Source: Lepas anatifera
Taxonomy: Eukaryota > Arthropoda > Thecostraca > Lepadidae
Length of the DNA: 64,000 nucleotides
Direction: 5' to 3'
NCBI GenBank assembly: GCA_034440635.1
Contig: JAOTON010001697.1
Coordinates: 348,501-412,500 of the forward strand
Part shown: positions 1 to 12,639 of the stretch, piece after piece
Numbering within the stretch: position 1 is the first letter of the stretch
Layout: the number at the start of each line of letters is the position of its first letter
The notes under the pieces: generated by a model
The model's input: the letters and a program-made list of their open reading frames with translations, nothing else
Told to the model about the DNA's origin: nothing
Database searches by the model: none
Translations under genes and position numbers: made by a program

Positions 1-732
1 AGGGGGGAAGATATCTGCTCAGGGGGAACCAGATTGAGCAGCCCGGGAGCCCAGATCAGCTCCCAGCCCCCAGACCAAAGCAGGGGCATAGCTCAGCACA
101 GAGAACACAAGATCAGCTCAGGGGGCACCAGATCATAGCTCAAAGAGGCACCATATTGGTCTAGGGGACAGTAGATCAACTCTGCACGGCATGTGATCAG
201 CTCAGGGGGCCCAGATCAGCTCAAGGGCACTAAAACAGCTAATAGGACACCAGGTGAGCTTTGAGGCATCATACTAACTCAGAGAGCATTAGCTAGGTTC
301 CAGAGGCACAATTATTTGCTCAAGGGGCACCAGATTGACTTAACGGGCACCAGATCAGCTTAGAGGGCACGTGATCCGCTCAAGTGGCCAAGACCAGCTC
401 AGTGGGCCCCAGATGAGCTCAAGGGTCACCAGATTAGCTCCGCCGGTGCGATTATTGGCGACGATGAGGCATTAGTTGGTCACGAATTACGTACCCATAT
501 TCTCCCGGGTGCTTGGCAAGGCGACAGAATGCCCTAGCTGACTAAAATAGGTACTAAATTATCAAACAATGGTTTTAATCGCTAAATGTGATCTAATTGC
601 ATCTAGGTTCGACGCCGTAGGGCAATAAATTTTAAGCGCCACAGCCCAAACAGGGTACGCCGCCAAGCGATCAAAGGGCACTCCGGCACCGATGGGGGGC
701 ACGTGCCCCCTGGCTGCGCCCCTGTCCACGAT
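1..732. mobile_element. Right end of a hAT-like, minisatellite-carrying transposon
   Basis: Positions 1-440 are degenerate repeats around CACCAGATCAGCTCAGGGGG. They are followed by a module (about 447-724) that starts GCGATTATTGGCGACGATGA and ends CTGGCTGCGCCCCTG at 724. The same array, module and terminus form the right end of the complete element at 18,071-23,219. The left end lies outside the window. The predicted target duplication after the end is TCCACGAT. Confidence 0.8.
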
Positions 733-861
733 TGAAGAGTATCAGTTTTGTGGGGTTAAATTTCACCTTCAGCATGGCAGAGTGGATGGATATTGAAATG
801 AAAGCAAAGGACTTAAAGGGAATTTGGCACCTTTATAACGTGATTTTAACTGAGATAGCCT

Positions 862-2691
862 AGTTGTATAGCATGCCGGAAAACCCGGTACTCTATATAT
901 CATTTGTCTTGCAACTCAAACTTTCCGAAAAAAAACTAAAAACTACCTGAAATGTACCCCTGATGTACCCTTAGCAGCAGGCCACAGTTGAGAGCCATGT
1001 TGGTGTGACGACATATGCTGACGTCACGGTGAGTATCAGCCAATCGAAGCCCTTGAAGCCTATGGAATATGGTAGCGGCTGCCAGATCATGACATCATCC
1101 ACAGGCATATATTTATCTATTTCCCAAGAGGAGCATTTTAAAAATCAAAACATCGAGCTTATTGTACATTTTTTCAGAGAAATAATGGACGCCTCCATGA
1201 TTTTCGGCTCAAAGTTCCCCTAATTACACTAAATTTCAGGACTCAACCAAGGTGCCACATTTCCTTTAAAGGGATTCCCTTAAAAGGGAATCCCTTTAAA
1301 GGAATGTGATTTTCGGCTAAAAGTTCCCCTAATTACACTAAATTTTAGAATTCAACAAAGGTACCACATTTCCTTTAAAGAGATTCTGTTTAAAGGGAAT
1401 ACCTTTTAAAAGGCTTCCCTTTAACACGCGCATTGAAGGGGGGCGGGTACCCACCCCACCCTCGGGTTTTTCGGAGATAGTAGAAAAACGGCAGCGCGTA
1501 GCGCCGCCGTACTTGCCATACCTTTGTTCTCATCATTTTTACAACTTCTGTGAAAATTTTAAGGTTAGGTCATCTCAGGTCAGGTCACCAGTACAGGTCC
1601 AGTGACCTGACATAAAAAAAGTTTAAGATAGCATAAGTCGAAACAGGGTGAACTTATCCTATTGAAACTCATATCACATAATGGGCTCACCGAGTTCTCT
1701 AAAATGTGTTCCGGTATTTTTTATATCGATGACCTAAGGTCAGGTACAAGCCATGACCTCTCCATGGAAATACATGGGAAAATGGTTTTGACTGAATAAC
1801 TCAGTATTGGGTGTTGATAGAGCGTTTATTTTAGCTGCATTAGACTCGTCTTGTCTTTGCGGTTCTAATGATATGCATTTTATATATTTTGACCTTGACC
1901 TGACGTCAGTTCAGGTCAAATCCTTGATTTGACCTAGCAAGGTCAAATTATATATCATTCGATTCGGCTTGCTGCAAGGATTCGTACAGTTCTATTCGTT
2001 TTGCTCTATCTTTCCTTGTTCAGATGTAATGGCCGAAAACCTTCATTTACATGTTATCCCTATGACGGCATGTTTTGCCTCTCGTGACCTTAAATGTGAC
2101 CTGACAAAAAATAGTTCAATTATTTTCAATGGAGAAGTGGATGGGCTACCCAAGGTTGTTTACCATTTTTTGCTACCTAGCGTGGTTCTCAAGATCTTAG
2201 GGAGGGGGGCGTGTACACGCCCTCCACCGTCAAAGCGAAGGTGGCTCAGAACCCCGTCAATGCGCGTGTTAAAAAGGGAATCCCTTTAAAGAGAATGTGG
2301 CACCTTGGTTGAATCCTGAAATTTACTGTTATTAGGGGAACTTTGAGCCGAAAATCATGGAGGCGTCCATTATTTCTCTGAAAAAATGTACAATAAGCTC
2401 GATGTTTTGATTTTTAAAATGCTCCTCTAGGGAAATAAATATCTGCCTGTGGATGATGTCATGATCTGGCAGCCACTACCATATTCAATAGGCTTCAAGG
2501 GCTTCGATTGGCTGATACTCACCGTGACGTCAGCATATGTCGTCACACCAACATGGCTGTCAACTGTGGCCTGCTGCTAAGGGTACATGAGGGGTACATT
2601 GCAGGTAGTTTTTAGCTTTTTTCTTCGGAAAGTTTGAGTTTCAAGACAGATGATATATAGAGTACCGGGTTTCTGGCATTCTTTACAACTT
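862..2691. mobile_element. Foldback element with about 430-bp inverted arms
   Basis: The left arm (about 862-1,300) and the inverted right arm (about 2,280-2,691) match over several hundred bases with few differences. Matching blocks include GGTACTCTATATATCAT, the TGACGTCAGCATATGTCGTC block and GAGGCGTCCATTATTTC. The arms allow a very long hairpin. A short AAGGGAATCCCTTTAAAG motif recurs near the loop. The centre is occupied by a TTAA-bounded element. No coding capacity or target duplication was found. Confidence 0.8.
1431..2272. mobile_element. TTAA-bounded element A (842 bp), piggyBac-like MITE
   Basis: It begins TTAA-CACGCGCATTGA and ends TCAATGCGCGTG-TTAA, a perfect 12-bp terminal inverted repeat with a TTAA target duplication. 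Inside are AGGTCA/TGACCT hexamers (AGGTTAGGTCATCTCAGGTC, TGACCTTGACCTGACGTCAG). There is no transposase. It belongs with the elements at 19,243, 56,819 and 60,796. Confidence 0.85.
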
Positions 2692-2699
2692 GAGTGGAG

Positions 2700-3730
2700 T
2701 GATAAGGAGAGGGCGGCAGTGAAGTTTCGGGGGCGGGAGCTATGAACTAGGGGCGGCACAAATCAGGGCGGAAGTGATAAGCTGGAGAGGGGGTAGCATT
2801 GATTAGCCGGGGGTGGCACGCATCAAGGCAAAGGGCATAAGCTGAGGACGGGAATGGTGAGCCGTAGGTAGTAGTTATAAACTACGGGTGGCACAGATCA
2901 GGGCGGAAGAGATAAGCTGGGACAGGGACGGTGGACTCCAGGTGGGGGGGGGCAGGGTGTGCAATTGCACACCCTGAAAAAATGAGAGAGTACAAAAATA
3001 TATTTTTGCACACCCGGTTTTGGCTTCGTGCGGGGAAGCGCCCCCGGATTTTGGCGGCGCCCCCGGCCGGCCAAGAAAACATCAGACCTAAACATCGCCT
3101 ACCTGATGAGGTAGGGCCCTCTGTGCGAAATAAAAACAGTTTCAAATATGAATGGTGTCCCCTTTCATCAAAGCCATCCCATGGAGAGCAAATAGATCCA
3201 ATTTATCGACTCAACGCAGGGAAATGATGTCGGCCCCCCCCCTGAGTGGGCGCCCCTAGGGAGCCAAAGGTACCCCTGGGGATGGAAGCGCCCCTCTCCC
3301 CTTGAGAAGGAAGGCACCCCTCCCGAAAATCTTGTGCAACCGCCCGAAAATGGAATCCGCCGTCCCCGAGCTGGGGGCGGCAGTCATGAGCCCAGGGCGG
3401 CACGAATTAGAGCGGAAGTGATAAGTCAGGGGCGGCATTTATTAGCCGAGGCGGTAGTGATGAGCTGGGGGCAGCATGAAACAGGGTGGCAGTGATAAGC
3501 TGGGGATAGCACTGGTGAGCCACTGGCAGCAGTGATAAGCGGGGTGCTGTTTGGATCAGAGCGGCAGTGGTAAGTCAGGGTTGGCAAGAATCAGGTAGGT
3601 AGGAGGCGTCAGTGATGAACCATGGCGGCATAAACCAGGGTGGTAGTGATGAACCGGGGGCGGCATGATCACAGTGGTAAGACGGAGGCGGCATGAATCA
3701 GGACAGAAATGCTGAGCCGAGGGGGCGACA
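2700..3730. repeat. Degenerate GGCGGCAGTGAT minisatellite, block 1
   Basis: These are diverged roughly 20- to 25-base units of the form GGGGCGGCAGTGATAAGCC, with an inserted non-repeat segment at 2,950-3,360 (GCACACCCTGAAAAAATG, GCGCCCCCGGCCGGCC). The several 60-130-residue ORFs here are repeat artefacts. Confidence 0.85.
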
Positions 3731-3810
3731 CATGTATTGGGGGGTGCTCTCATTGTGATTAGGGGTGTCGCACACCGCAAAGAGATAAAAAATTCCCCCT
3801 TGGCTGACAC
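3730..3810. repeat. Array-tail module, copy 1
   Basis: GGCGACACATGTATTGGGG, then GGGGTGCTC, a GTCGCACACCGCAAAGAG block and GATAAAAAATTCCCCC. A closely related module follows the array at 12,230-12,336, so array plus tail moves or duplicates as a unit. Confidence 0.65.
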
Positions 3811-4009
3811 TAAAAGAGTAAAAGCACGGCAGCAGCAGTCTTCCATTTACTCGGCTCGGATAATTCCTCCAATAGACAAACAGATAAAGATAAGACGATT
3901 GTGGGCTTCTGTTTGCTTTCTCGAAGGGTGTTAGAGATTCCTCCTGACAAAACTGTGCGGACAGCAGGGCCTAAGTTTGACTGGTTTTGGGGGCCATGGC
4001 CGGACTGGT

Positions 4010-4380
4010 CTACTCGGCAGTGATAAACCAGGGGCGGCAGTGATCAGCCGGCGGCGGCATTGAAGGTTCGCGGGAGGAAGTGTCTGACCAGAGGCCGTTC
4101 ATATATGGGTTAATAAAAACAGGGACAGCATTGATCAGCCAGGGGCGGCGTGAATCAAGGCAGCAATGATTAATCTGGCTGGCAGTTATGAACCAGGGGA
4201 GACAGTGATCAGCCAGGGGGCGGCAGTGATGAACCAGGGGCGGCGGCGATGAGGCGGGGCGGCGTGAATTTAGGTAACAATATGCCAGGGACAGCACCAG
4301 TGAGCCAGAGGCGGTATTAATTCGGGCGGCAGTGATGAACCAGGGGTGGCAGTGATCAGCCGTGAGACGGTCCATCATCA
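4010..4380. repeat. GGCGGCAGTGAT minisatellite, block 2
   Basis: This is the same roughly 20-base unit, moderately diverged (GGGGCGGCAGTGATGAACCA). It is followed by 4,381-4,770, an AT-rich stretch in which I see no feature. Confidence 0.85.
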
Positions 4381-4769
4381 TATTTGAGGTTTTAGAGCGC
4401 ACCGACATCTGGGGTCATATGGCGCCCATAACACTAAATAAAATACGCAAATATGACATTTCCGCACGAATTTTAACAAGTCAGGTGGTAAAACAGGTCA
4501 GGTTGTGAAAGTTGTATCAGAAAATTATATAAAACATATAAAAAATGAAATGAAATATAAATACTGAAAAGATTATTCAGACAATTTCACACGATATACG
4601 AAAGTCAGAAACTATAGGTCACATGAAACTCGACGTTATGTAAAACCTGAAAGACTACTAGGATGAATAAACGATATTAAAACTAATGCTCCTCAGATAA
4701 AACATGATGCTAGTGATATCCACAGACGGATGCTCCCCCAGAATGCTCACTGCCTAGATATCCCCAGGA

Positions 4770-5830
4770 TGCTCACTGCCCCGGGGGACGGCAGTGATGA
4801 ACCAGGGGCGGCAGTTATCAGTCAAGGGCGGTAGTTATCAGCCAGGGGACCGCAGTTATCAGTCAGGGGGCAGCAGTGATTAGTCAGGGGTGGCAATTAT
4901 CAACCAAGGTGCGGCAGTGAACAGCCAGGGGCGGCAGTTAGCAGCCAATGGGCGGAATTTATCAATCAAGCGGAGGCAGCTATCAGCCAGGGGCAACAGT
5001 TATCAGCCCGGGGGTGGCACTTATCAATCCAACGGGGGCGGCAGTAATCAGTCAGCGGCGGCAGTTATCAGCAGCCAATGGCCGGCAGTTTTCAGTCAGG
5101 GGGCGGCAATGATCAGCCAGGGGGCGGCAGTGATCAGCCAAGGACGGAAGCAATCAGGCAGGGGGCGGTAGTAATCTGCCAAGGGGCGGCAGTTATCAGC
5201 CAGGGGCGGCAGTGGTCAGCTAGGGGCGGCAGTTAACAGACAAGGGGCGGCAGTTATCAGTCAAGGGGCGGCAGTTATCTGCCAAGAGCCAGTATTTTCA
5301 GTCAGGGGGCGGCAAAGATCAGCCAGGGGGCGGTAGTGGTCAGCCAGGGGCGGCAGTTAGCAGCCAGGGGCGGCAGTTAGCAGCCAAGCAGCGGCAATAA
5401 TCAGCCAGGGGGCGGCAGGAGTCAGCCAGGGGGCGGCAGGAGTCAGCCAGGGGCGGCAGTTAGCATCCAAGGGGCGGTAGTTATCAGTCAAGGGGCGGCA
5501 GTTATCAGCCAAGAGCCAGCAGTTTTTAGTCAGAGGGCGGCAAAAATCGGTCCAGGGGGCGGCAATGACCAGCCAGGGGCGGCAGTGATCAGTCAGGGGG
5601 CGGCAGTGATCAGTCAGGGGCGGCAGTGATCAGCCAGGGGGCAGTAGTGATGAGTCAGGGGGCGGCAGTTATCAGTCAGTGGGCGGCAGTGATCTTCCAG
5701 GGGGCGGCATTGATCTGCCAGGGGCGGCAGTGATCAGCCAGGGGCGGCAGTGGCAAACGAGGGGCGGCAGTGATCAGCTGGGGGTCGGCAATGATAATTC
5801 GGAGGGCGACAGTCACTAACCAGGAGGGGA
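4770..5830. repeat. GGCGGCAGTGATCAGCCA minisatellite, block 3 (best preserved)
   Basis: About 50 units of GGGGCGGCAGTGATCAGCCA occur, with 20- or 21-base periods depending on one extra G. Variants are GTTATCAGTCA and GTTAGCAGCCA. It contains many GATC sites. The ORF at 4,890-5,171 is a repeat artefact. Confidence 0.92.
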
Positions 5831-6151
5831 AAATATATGGATGTGTAGCGACTTTTTTCGATGTAGTGCATTTTTTGCCTCGCTCACTCTTTCTGTGTAT
5901 ATATGCTGATGTAATGTGCTGTGCCGATGCAGTCCTAAGTTTCTATTTTAGCTGCGTAGACGCCATCTGTTCCATTGGCTCGGCGAGGGAGGTAAACAGC
6001 ACCCCTCTTGCCCAGGGTAGCAGGTGCTGCTCGCTGGAGGTAACAAATTGGTTTCCTCTGTTCCCAGTTCCAGCCGAGGCACCGTACTCGGCCCCCTTTT
6101 TGAGTGCTCACATGATGTTGATGCAGCACTGAGTCCTAGGCCTCAGCTAAG

Positions 6152-6248
6152 ATGGTGCCCCCGGAGCAACCGACTTTTTGGCCTCCGCCCGTGGGTTGGA
6201 GCATCTGGGATGCCATGGTTCACATGGTTCTGGCCGCTGAAGGCGGCG
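6152..6248 (+). CDS. Possible short first coding exon, unrecognised
   Basis: An ATG in AAGATGGTGCC opens a frame reading MVPPEQPTFWPPPVGWSIWD followed by AMVHMVLAAEGG. It ends at a good donor (GGCG|GTAAAT, phase 1). The region is GC-richer than its surroundings. No downstream partner exon was identified, and the peptide resembles no family I know. It may be chance. Confidence 0.22.
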
Positions 6249-9200
6249 GTAAATGGGTCACAAGATAGTGATGACCAGAGCAGAGACCCGCACCCCTGCT
6301 CGGGGACAGCAGGCGCGGGGAGGAGAGCCAATGAGGGCTCGTGAGGGAGGTGTCTGGATCCCAGAGGGGTAGGAGAAGAGAGACAGAGGACTCTTGGTGC
6401 GGAGGCCGTAGAGGAAGGAGGCTTGACTCCAGGGGACACACGCCGGAGAGCAGGCTGGGAGGACGCGCCAGCGCTGACACAGCAGCCATGTGAGTACAAG
6501 AAACGATGAGCCGTTTCTTCAAAATTCAAAATTTATTTCCTCTCTTCCACCGAGCCAAAGGACATGCATTGTTTAAATTGTTAACATTGGGAAATCAGGG
6601 CAGGGGAGGATATTGTGTGAGTGTATGCCGCGGCAGGCATCTGTGAACCGGTAAGATTAGTTAGGAATGTGCCAAATTATGGAGTTGCTTGAGAATGAAG
6701 GAACAGTGGCGCCAAAATACTGATAACTCGACTCAAATTTTCCCCTTTGCTAGTGTACTAAATGATTCCGCTAACATGTGTAACTTGCCCGAGAAAAGTG
6801 TACAAATATAGGGTATGGAAAATCTGTCCAGATCGTCTACTGATTCGCAGATACCGCTGAAAGTGTGGGACAAAGGACGAAATGAAATATGACGAGCTGA
6901 GCGGAATATGGTCTAACGGAGGGTAATTTGTTGTATATAAATTTATACAATGCCTGGACAGAGTTCTATGGTTCTTCCACGGAATAGCAGTTAACTACTT
7001 GCCATCTGTTCTAGTAAATCTGTCGGAATTTAAAAGGGTTCCTAGCTGGGGACAGAATTCTCGACGCCATGTTTTTTTTCTTTGATCGTGGCCGGCACAT
7101 TCGTATGTAAAGTAAATTTAGCCGACATGTACACAGAGGAATCCTTCGATGCTTTGGTTAGCTGAACATCACACTACATATTGGGTACGTTCGTTTCTCC
7201 TTATGAATGTTTTTTTTCATGGGCGCCAAAACGCAGGCTAATCATGCAATTCAGACTACGTTTGCGGCTGGAGATTGGCTGCGACATTTGTGTGTGTTGA
7301 AATCCACTCAACTTAAGTTTTATCGGGCGACTTTTAGAGTAATCATCATTATGTACTTATCGAACGTCAGTGTATTCCCATAATTATTGTTTGGGAACAG
7401 GGTCTCGTGGAATTATTACATTGTTTAAATTAGTATTTGCAAACCGTACCGAGATATTTCATGCTAGAATTAAATTGGTAGTTCAGACAAAAAGGGGCAA
7501 TAGAAATTAGCAGCGAATCAGTATGAGTTATACGGATATGAGCAGGTGACAAGATGGCGCCTGTTACTAGAACCAGCTCTACGCGGCAACGCTGGATAGT
7601 GCTTCCGTTCTTATCGTACCAATTTCTGTTTTTAACGTTGTGAGGTTCGGACGTTATAGTATAAATAGAAGGTGATTAAAGGAAACATGTTCGTACACGC
7701 TTCTAAACTTTCTTAGGCCGAGGGTGTAATTTATTCCAGATTGTACTATGGCTATCAGTGACAAATTATGTGAACCAACTATTTTCGTACGATTACGTTT
7801 CTCCTCTTGATTAATTTTTAGAGATGAACTTCAAGTTTAGCCGAAATTCTGGAAGGTTGATTAGTTTTTTCTCCATACCGGTGCACCGCAAAAACCGGAA
7901 AACCCAGTATGAAGCAGGGACGGCTCTGCGCTCCACACGTCCGCCAGTCGTCCAGTCGCGAGAAAAGCGGGTCACCCTCGTTTCTGTTGTAGATCGCCGC
8001 CGCTCTAAATAGCTGTTTGCGCATATTTGTGCGTCTCTCCCCCCCCTTTCACGCGGGCACGGTCGTCGCAGAAGGGGAGCGGCCGAACTCGGTTGCTTCT
8101 GTTGTGACGCTTGTGTCCACGGGGCGGCGGCGCAGGTGGCGACAATAATTGTGGGATGAACGTAGGCATTCTTTCTATATCTGCAGAGTAAGGATGAGCC
8201 ACTTACCGGCATAGTTTAAAGGGGTGTTTCATAACCATGAATAATTTTGGCCAAAAAAAGGAATTGTGAAGATGTTGTTGAGAAATCGTTTCCAGCCTAA
8301 TTTGTCTCGCTCAAAGCCTCCTGGATCAAATGTCCGCACGACTATTAGTTTGAAAGTGAGTGCACAGGTCGGACCACCCTTCACATCCTGAAGGAGTCCT
8401 GCGAAATCACCCCATTTCGGCAATACAACAAATTCTATGTTTTTGATTCAGAACCCCGAACATGCAATAAAAATTACAACTTGGGGAAGGGAATAAAGCG
8501 CCGCTTTCAGATCCGGCCGACTGACCGCGTCTTGGCGCCGGCCGCGTGACCGTCTCGCGCCTGCCAGATACCGTCGCCCGGCGCTCCGGGAGGGGTGTTT
8601 GTGCCCTCGGGCGCCGTGCCTGCCATCCGCCCAGGCGGCTGGACAGAGCGGGTTCGCAGGGTGGCCTGTTTCGATCGAGTACACTGTCGGAGGAATAGAG
8701 ACCGCTGCAGGGTACGCGATTGGGGTAATTAGGCCTCAAATCGAGAGCGCAAGTCATCAACTTTAGAATAATATACTTTTCGGGTATGATTTCGACCTTA
8801 ATGGATGTATTAGTGCCCGTGCAGTCACGCCACCAGTCCATCGCGTGGGTCATCAGCAATTAGCGGAGTGCTCAGTCAGTCTACTTCGGGGAGGATTAAA
8901 CAAAGATGACAGCTGTGTCCAGGGTTAGGAATTTTGCGCTTATCCGGCATTTTCATTCATACAATATCGTACAATGCCTGAACCGCAGATTGGTTCCCTG
9001 GATAATGGGAAGGGATAGGTATATGCGTATAGGAATACCATCCAGAGAACGTCGAATTCAAATTTCCAACAAAAAAAACATGCGAACGGGGAGTCTGGCT
9101 GTCTAGGTCCAAACTTTGCCCGCCACTGTTTTTTTTTTGCTTGAATAAGTTTTGAGGGAAACATTATTTTCGGTGACTGTATTTAAGGTAACGTTACAAG

Positions 9201-10520
9201 AAAATCAACCAGACATCTTCCACAGCCTGTAGCCACATTCGGTGATCACATCTGACGGGCTGGATTCGGAAACCCGATCGTTGTTTTAGACGGTGATTTC
9301 TGTACGATGCAATTATTTCAATACACTGATGAGGGTAAGTTCGAGCGAAACGTCAGCTGTTAATTCGAAATTGTAACTTAACGGAAATTATCTGTGTGTC
9401 CCACCCGAATGCTACTAAATTACCGAACTGTTAGATGGATGCATAATCACTGGCGCGCACTGCAGTGAAAAATGTACGCGTAAACTTGACACCATCTTTT
9501 GAAGGGATCGGATAAGATTTTAATGACATGTCCAGGCCTGGGCACATTAGACGTGAGGCCACTTAGATAGGATTTTAGTGAAGGCTATCGCGAGCAGATA
9601 ACGATGCTAGGACTAGGTGAGAGGTATCAACATTGAAGTTGCATAGCATGGACCAGGGCCGGGGTGGAAAGGATTTTTCTAAAACAATTAACGGCGTATC
9701 CAATCACCTAATGATGTGAGCATGGCACCCAAATCTCCACGTCTAAGGTGACTTTTTGGCGGTCTCACCACGTCTCGAAAAAGGGGAGGTGGGGCTCTTC
9801 CGCCTCTGATCCAAATCCGAGCGCCAAAAAGGGGAATACATATAATGGAGAGGCCGAACTTTCAACGCTTTCTGGCCTCGACAAGGTTACGAAATTCTGC
9901 GGAGGGCGAAGCTCCCGGAAAGGTAGCTGTTTTTTTCAGAGTGTCCCACGAGGAGCATCCCCCACCGAAGGGTACGGGAGGGAAAATTTACTAGCAACAT
10001 TGTTGTGGGGCTGGCCATTAGGATGGGGAATGAATGAATGGTGATTGAAGGAGTGTGCGTGTTTGTTCGAATGGAGACACGGATGTGCTAGTTTAAGGCC
10101 GGTGGGCACCTTGGCCAGAGGTGCGTGGTGCTCTGTGGTAACTCATTTCAAAAAGGGGGATAAACCCAGTGAACCCATGAAATACGACCCCGAAACGTCA
10201 TCGAAGGGGCCATGCCATATTAGAGGTGGGTGGAGAGTCGAACAAAAAAACTAGTTAGAGCCCCTGAACAGACTGGCTGTCCCACTCTGTTCAGACATCA
10301 ATTAAGGTCCAGGAGGTGACGACCGGACCGGGCGAAAAGCGCACCGTGCGCGATGAAGAAGAGCTTAGAAGATTCCAGGAGCAGTGACGACTCTCACTGA
10401 TGGGCTGAAGACGGGCGACGGCACCTTCAGTCGGCGTCAAGCACATCGGACGGTGGAGGCCCCTACGGCGCTGCCGAGCCGGGGAGCCTCTCGATGTGAC
10501 GACTGCCACAAAGAAGACGA
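6249..10520. other. Mostly unique sequence with two GC-rich patches
   Basis: Positions 6,520-7,800 are AT-rich with nothing supported. Patches at 7,900-8,130 and 8,500-8,700 are GC- and CpG-rich and could be promoter or exon sequence, but no frame is recognisable. Positions 8,720-10,250 hold only short ORFs. One (10,045-10,254) contains FKKGDKPSEP...Y.P, faintly like the KKGD motif of LINE reverse transcriptases, without any other RT motif nearby. Confidence 0.45.
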
Positions 10521-10524
10521 AGAA

Positions 10525-10990
10525 GATAAGTCCGGAGGCCGGTGGGATGGTGTTCCCCACCGGACCGGTATGGGCTCCGGCCCGTACTGGCGTAGCCGTC
10601 AGGCTATTCCGGTGAAGATGAAGATAAGTCCGGAGGCCGGTGGGAAGATGTTCCCCACCGGACCGGTATGGGCTCCGGCCCGTACTGGCGTAGCCGTCAC
10701 GCTATTCCGGTGAAGATGAAGATAAGTCCGGAGGCCGGTGGGATGGTGTTCCCCACCGGACCGGTATGGGCTCCGGCCCGTACTGGCGTAGCCGTCAGGC
10801 TATTCCGGTGAAGATGAAGATAAGTCCGGAGGCCGGTGGGATGGCGTTCCCCATCGGACCGGTACGCGTGGCAGCTCGTACTGGCGTAGCCGTCAGGCTA
10901 TTCCGGTGAAGATGAATGAGGTGGAGGCCGGGGGGAGTGACGACTACTCCCGGACCGGTATGGGTGGCGACCCATATTGGCGCAGCCGAC
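10525..10990. repeat. 98-bp tandem repeat, four copies plus a diverged fifth
   Basis: Copies begin at TCCGGAGGCCGGTGGGA at 10,531, 10,629, 10,727 and 10,825, exactly 98 bases apart. A diverged unit follows from about 10,920. Each unit has GTTCCCCACCGGACCGGT and ends ATTCCGGTGAAGATGAAG. Because 98 is not divisible by three, the array is not a simple coding repeat. After the last unit come CAATAAAGACG and an AT-rich segment, suggesting the end of a retroelement-like unit. Confidence 0.93.
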
Positions 10991-11895
10991 CGAGGCTGTT
11001 CCCTCAATAAAGACGAGTCGTAATGACGATTACACTCGATTGTTACGCATTTTATATTTTATAAGGGGGAACACGGTCGGTCGCTTCGACGGAGATCGGC
11101 CGTGCAGCGGTAGGGCTCGACCGCAAATCTTATTTCCCTTTGGGTATCACGTCGACGGTAGGGCGGCCCTGGATCCCATCGCTATGCATACTATATCGAT
11201 ATACATATATAACGACGATGAGAAAAACCGAGAAAAGTATAACGATAATTAGTCAGCTGTGGCTATGCAATTTACCATGGGGTACATAGTAGCGGAGGGG
11301 ATATTTTGATATCGGGGACCCCCGATTGCCACCAATCCGGGCCTTTGCGATTGGGGAGAGCCTACGGAGGTGAGGAGCTCCCTATGTGCGATTGATGAGG
11401 CGTGCCCCGTAAGCTTAGCGGTGGAAACTTGCGTTTATTATTGTTTCGGACAGGGAGGAAGCTACGTATTATTCATAAATTCAGGAGACATAGTCGGTCC
11501 CCGACACCGCTCCTATGCGGGTTAGTTGGGAAGGAGCGCTCCGGGGCCGGCGGCACTAAGATGTTAATTTACGCAGATATTTATTTGGCCTAACGCGAAT
11601 ATTCTAAAATCACCAAAGGGGGGGTATACGCATGTTGGCTCATACATTGGGAGCTTATTTGGCTATGTGCATGAAATGGCTCATTGTTTGTTTTACCTGC
11701 GTGTCTTATGCGTCTCGCTAACGGTCCTGGAGGCGCGCCCAGCTCCTGACCGCATCGCCTGTCTCCCTAAATATTCCGTAACGGGTGGTGGAGGGAATGG
11801 CCGCACAGAACACACCGGTGCCAGGCCCCACAAGAAGCGCAAAAACCCCGTTTCCCGAGAAACCCCCGTTACAGATGTTGAAATGAACCGGTTTT
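10991..11895. other. Unassigned, possibly retroelement-derived
   Basis: The sequence contains ATAAGGGGGAACACGGTCGG and GGGGACCCCCGATTGCC but no recognisable protein. The short ORFs at 11,402 and 11,667 have no motif. It could belong to the same element as the 98-bp repeat. Confidence 0.3.
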
Positions 11896-12340
11896 TTCGC
11901 CAGGGGCGGCATGAATCAAGGCGGCAGTGATAAGCCAGGGGTGTCAGTGATCAGCCAGTTGATGAGTGATGAAACAAAAGGCAGCAGTGCTCATCCGGAG
12001 GGGGGGCAGTGATTAATTTTTGGCGACAGTGATCACACGGGGCGGCAATGATGCGGCGTCATAAATCAGGGGGAAATGATAAGTCAGGTGGCATTGATTA
12101 GCTAGAGGTGGAACCAATCAGAGTGGAAGTAATAAACCCCGGAACGGGAAAAACTTTACAGGGGCGGCACGAATCAGGGTGGCAGTGATGAGATAGGGTG
12201 ACACTCTTCAGGGTAGCGGTGATAAGCCAGGGGCGGCACATGTATTGGGGATGCTCAGCACATGATTGGGGGTGCTCGAATTAGGATTGGGGGTGCTCGG
12301 GCACCCCCAAAGAGATAGAAAATTACACCCCTGGATGTAT
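11896..12340. repeat. GGCGGCAGTGAT minisatellite, block 4, with tail module copy 2
   Basis: Diverged roughly 20-base units are followed at 12,230-12,336 by GGCGGCACATGTATTGGGG, repeated GGGGGTGCTCG, a GTGCTCGGGCACCCCC palindrome and AAAGAGATAGAAAATTACAC. This is the same order as at 2.7-3.8 kb. Confidence 0.82.
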
Positions 12341-12639
12341 GCGTCTTCTTATGGCGTAAACAGAGTATAAATGTATAAAATTAAGTTTTTTTGGAAGTTG
12401 GAAGTTAGTGGGAACTGGGACAGCTGCAGGAGAACTGAGACAAGGGGTGTTCAGAAGTGGGAAACATGGGGGAGAGGTGGGACTACTGAAGAATCATGTC
12501 TAAATCTTAAAAAGCGTAGCATCTATATCATACCTTTTGCAAATAAGCTGTACAAGCTATGATTGATTGTGAGCGCAGTATATTTGGAACACGTATTCTT
12601 TATTATATACACACATTTGATAAACATGTTTGTGGTTGC

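Noticed and set aside
4770..5830. CRISPR-like array of 20-base repeats
   Set aside because: There are no unique spacers. It is a head-to-tail minisatellite in a eukaryotic genome.
10045..10254. Possible LINE reverse transcriptase fragment (FKKGDKPSEP)
   Set aside because: A single short motif without neighbouring RT blocks. Too weak to call.
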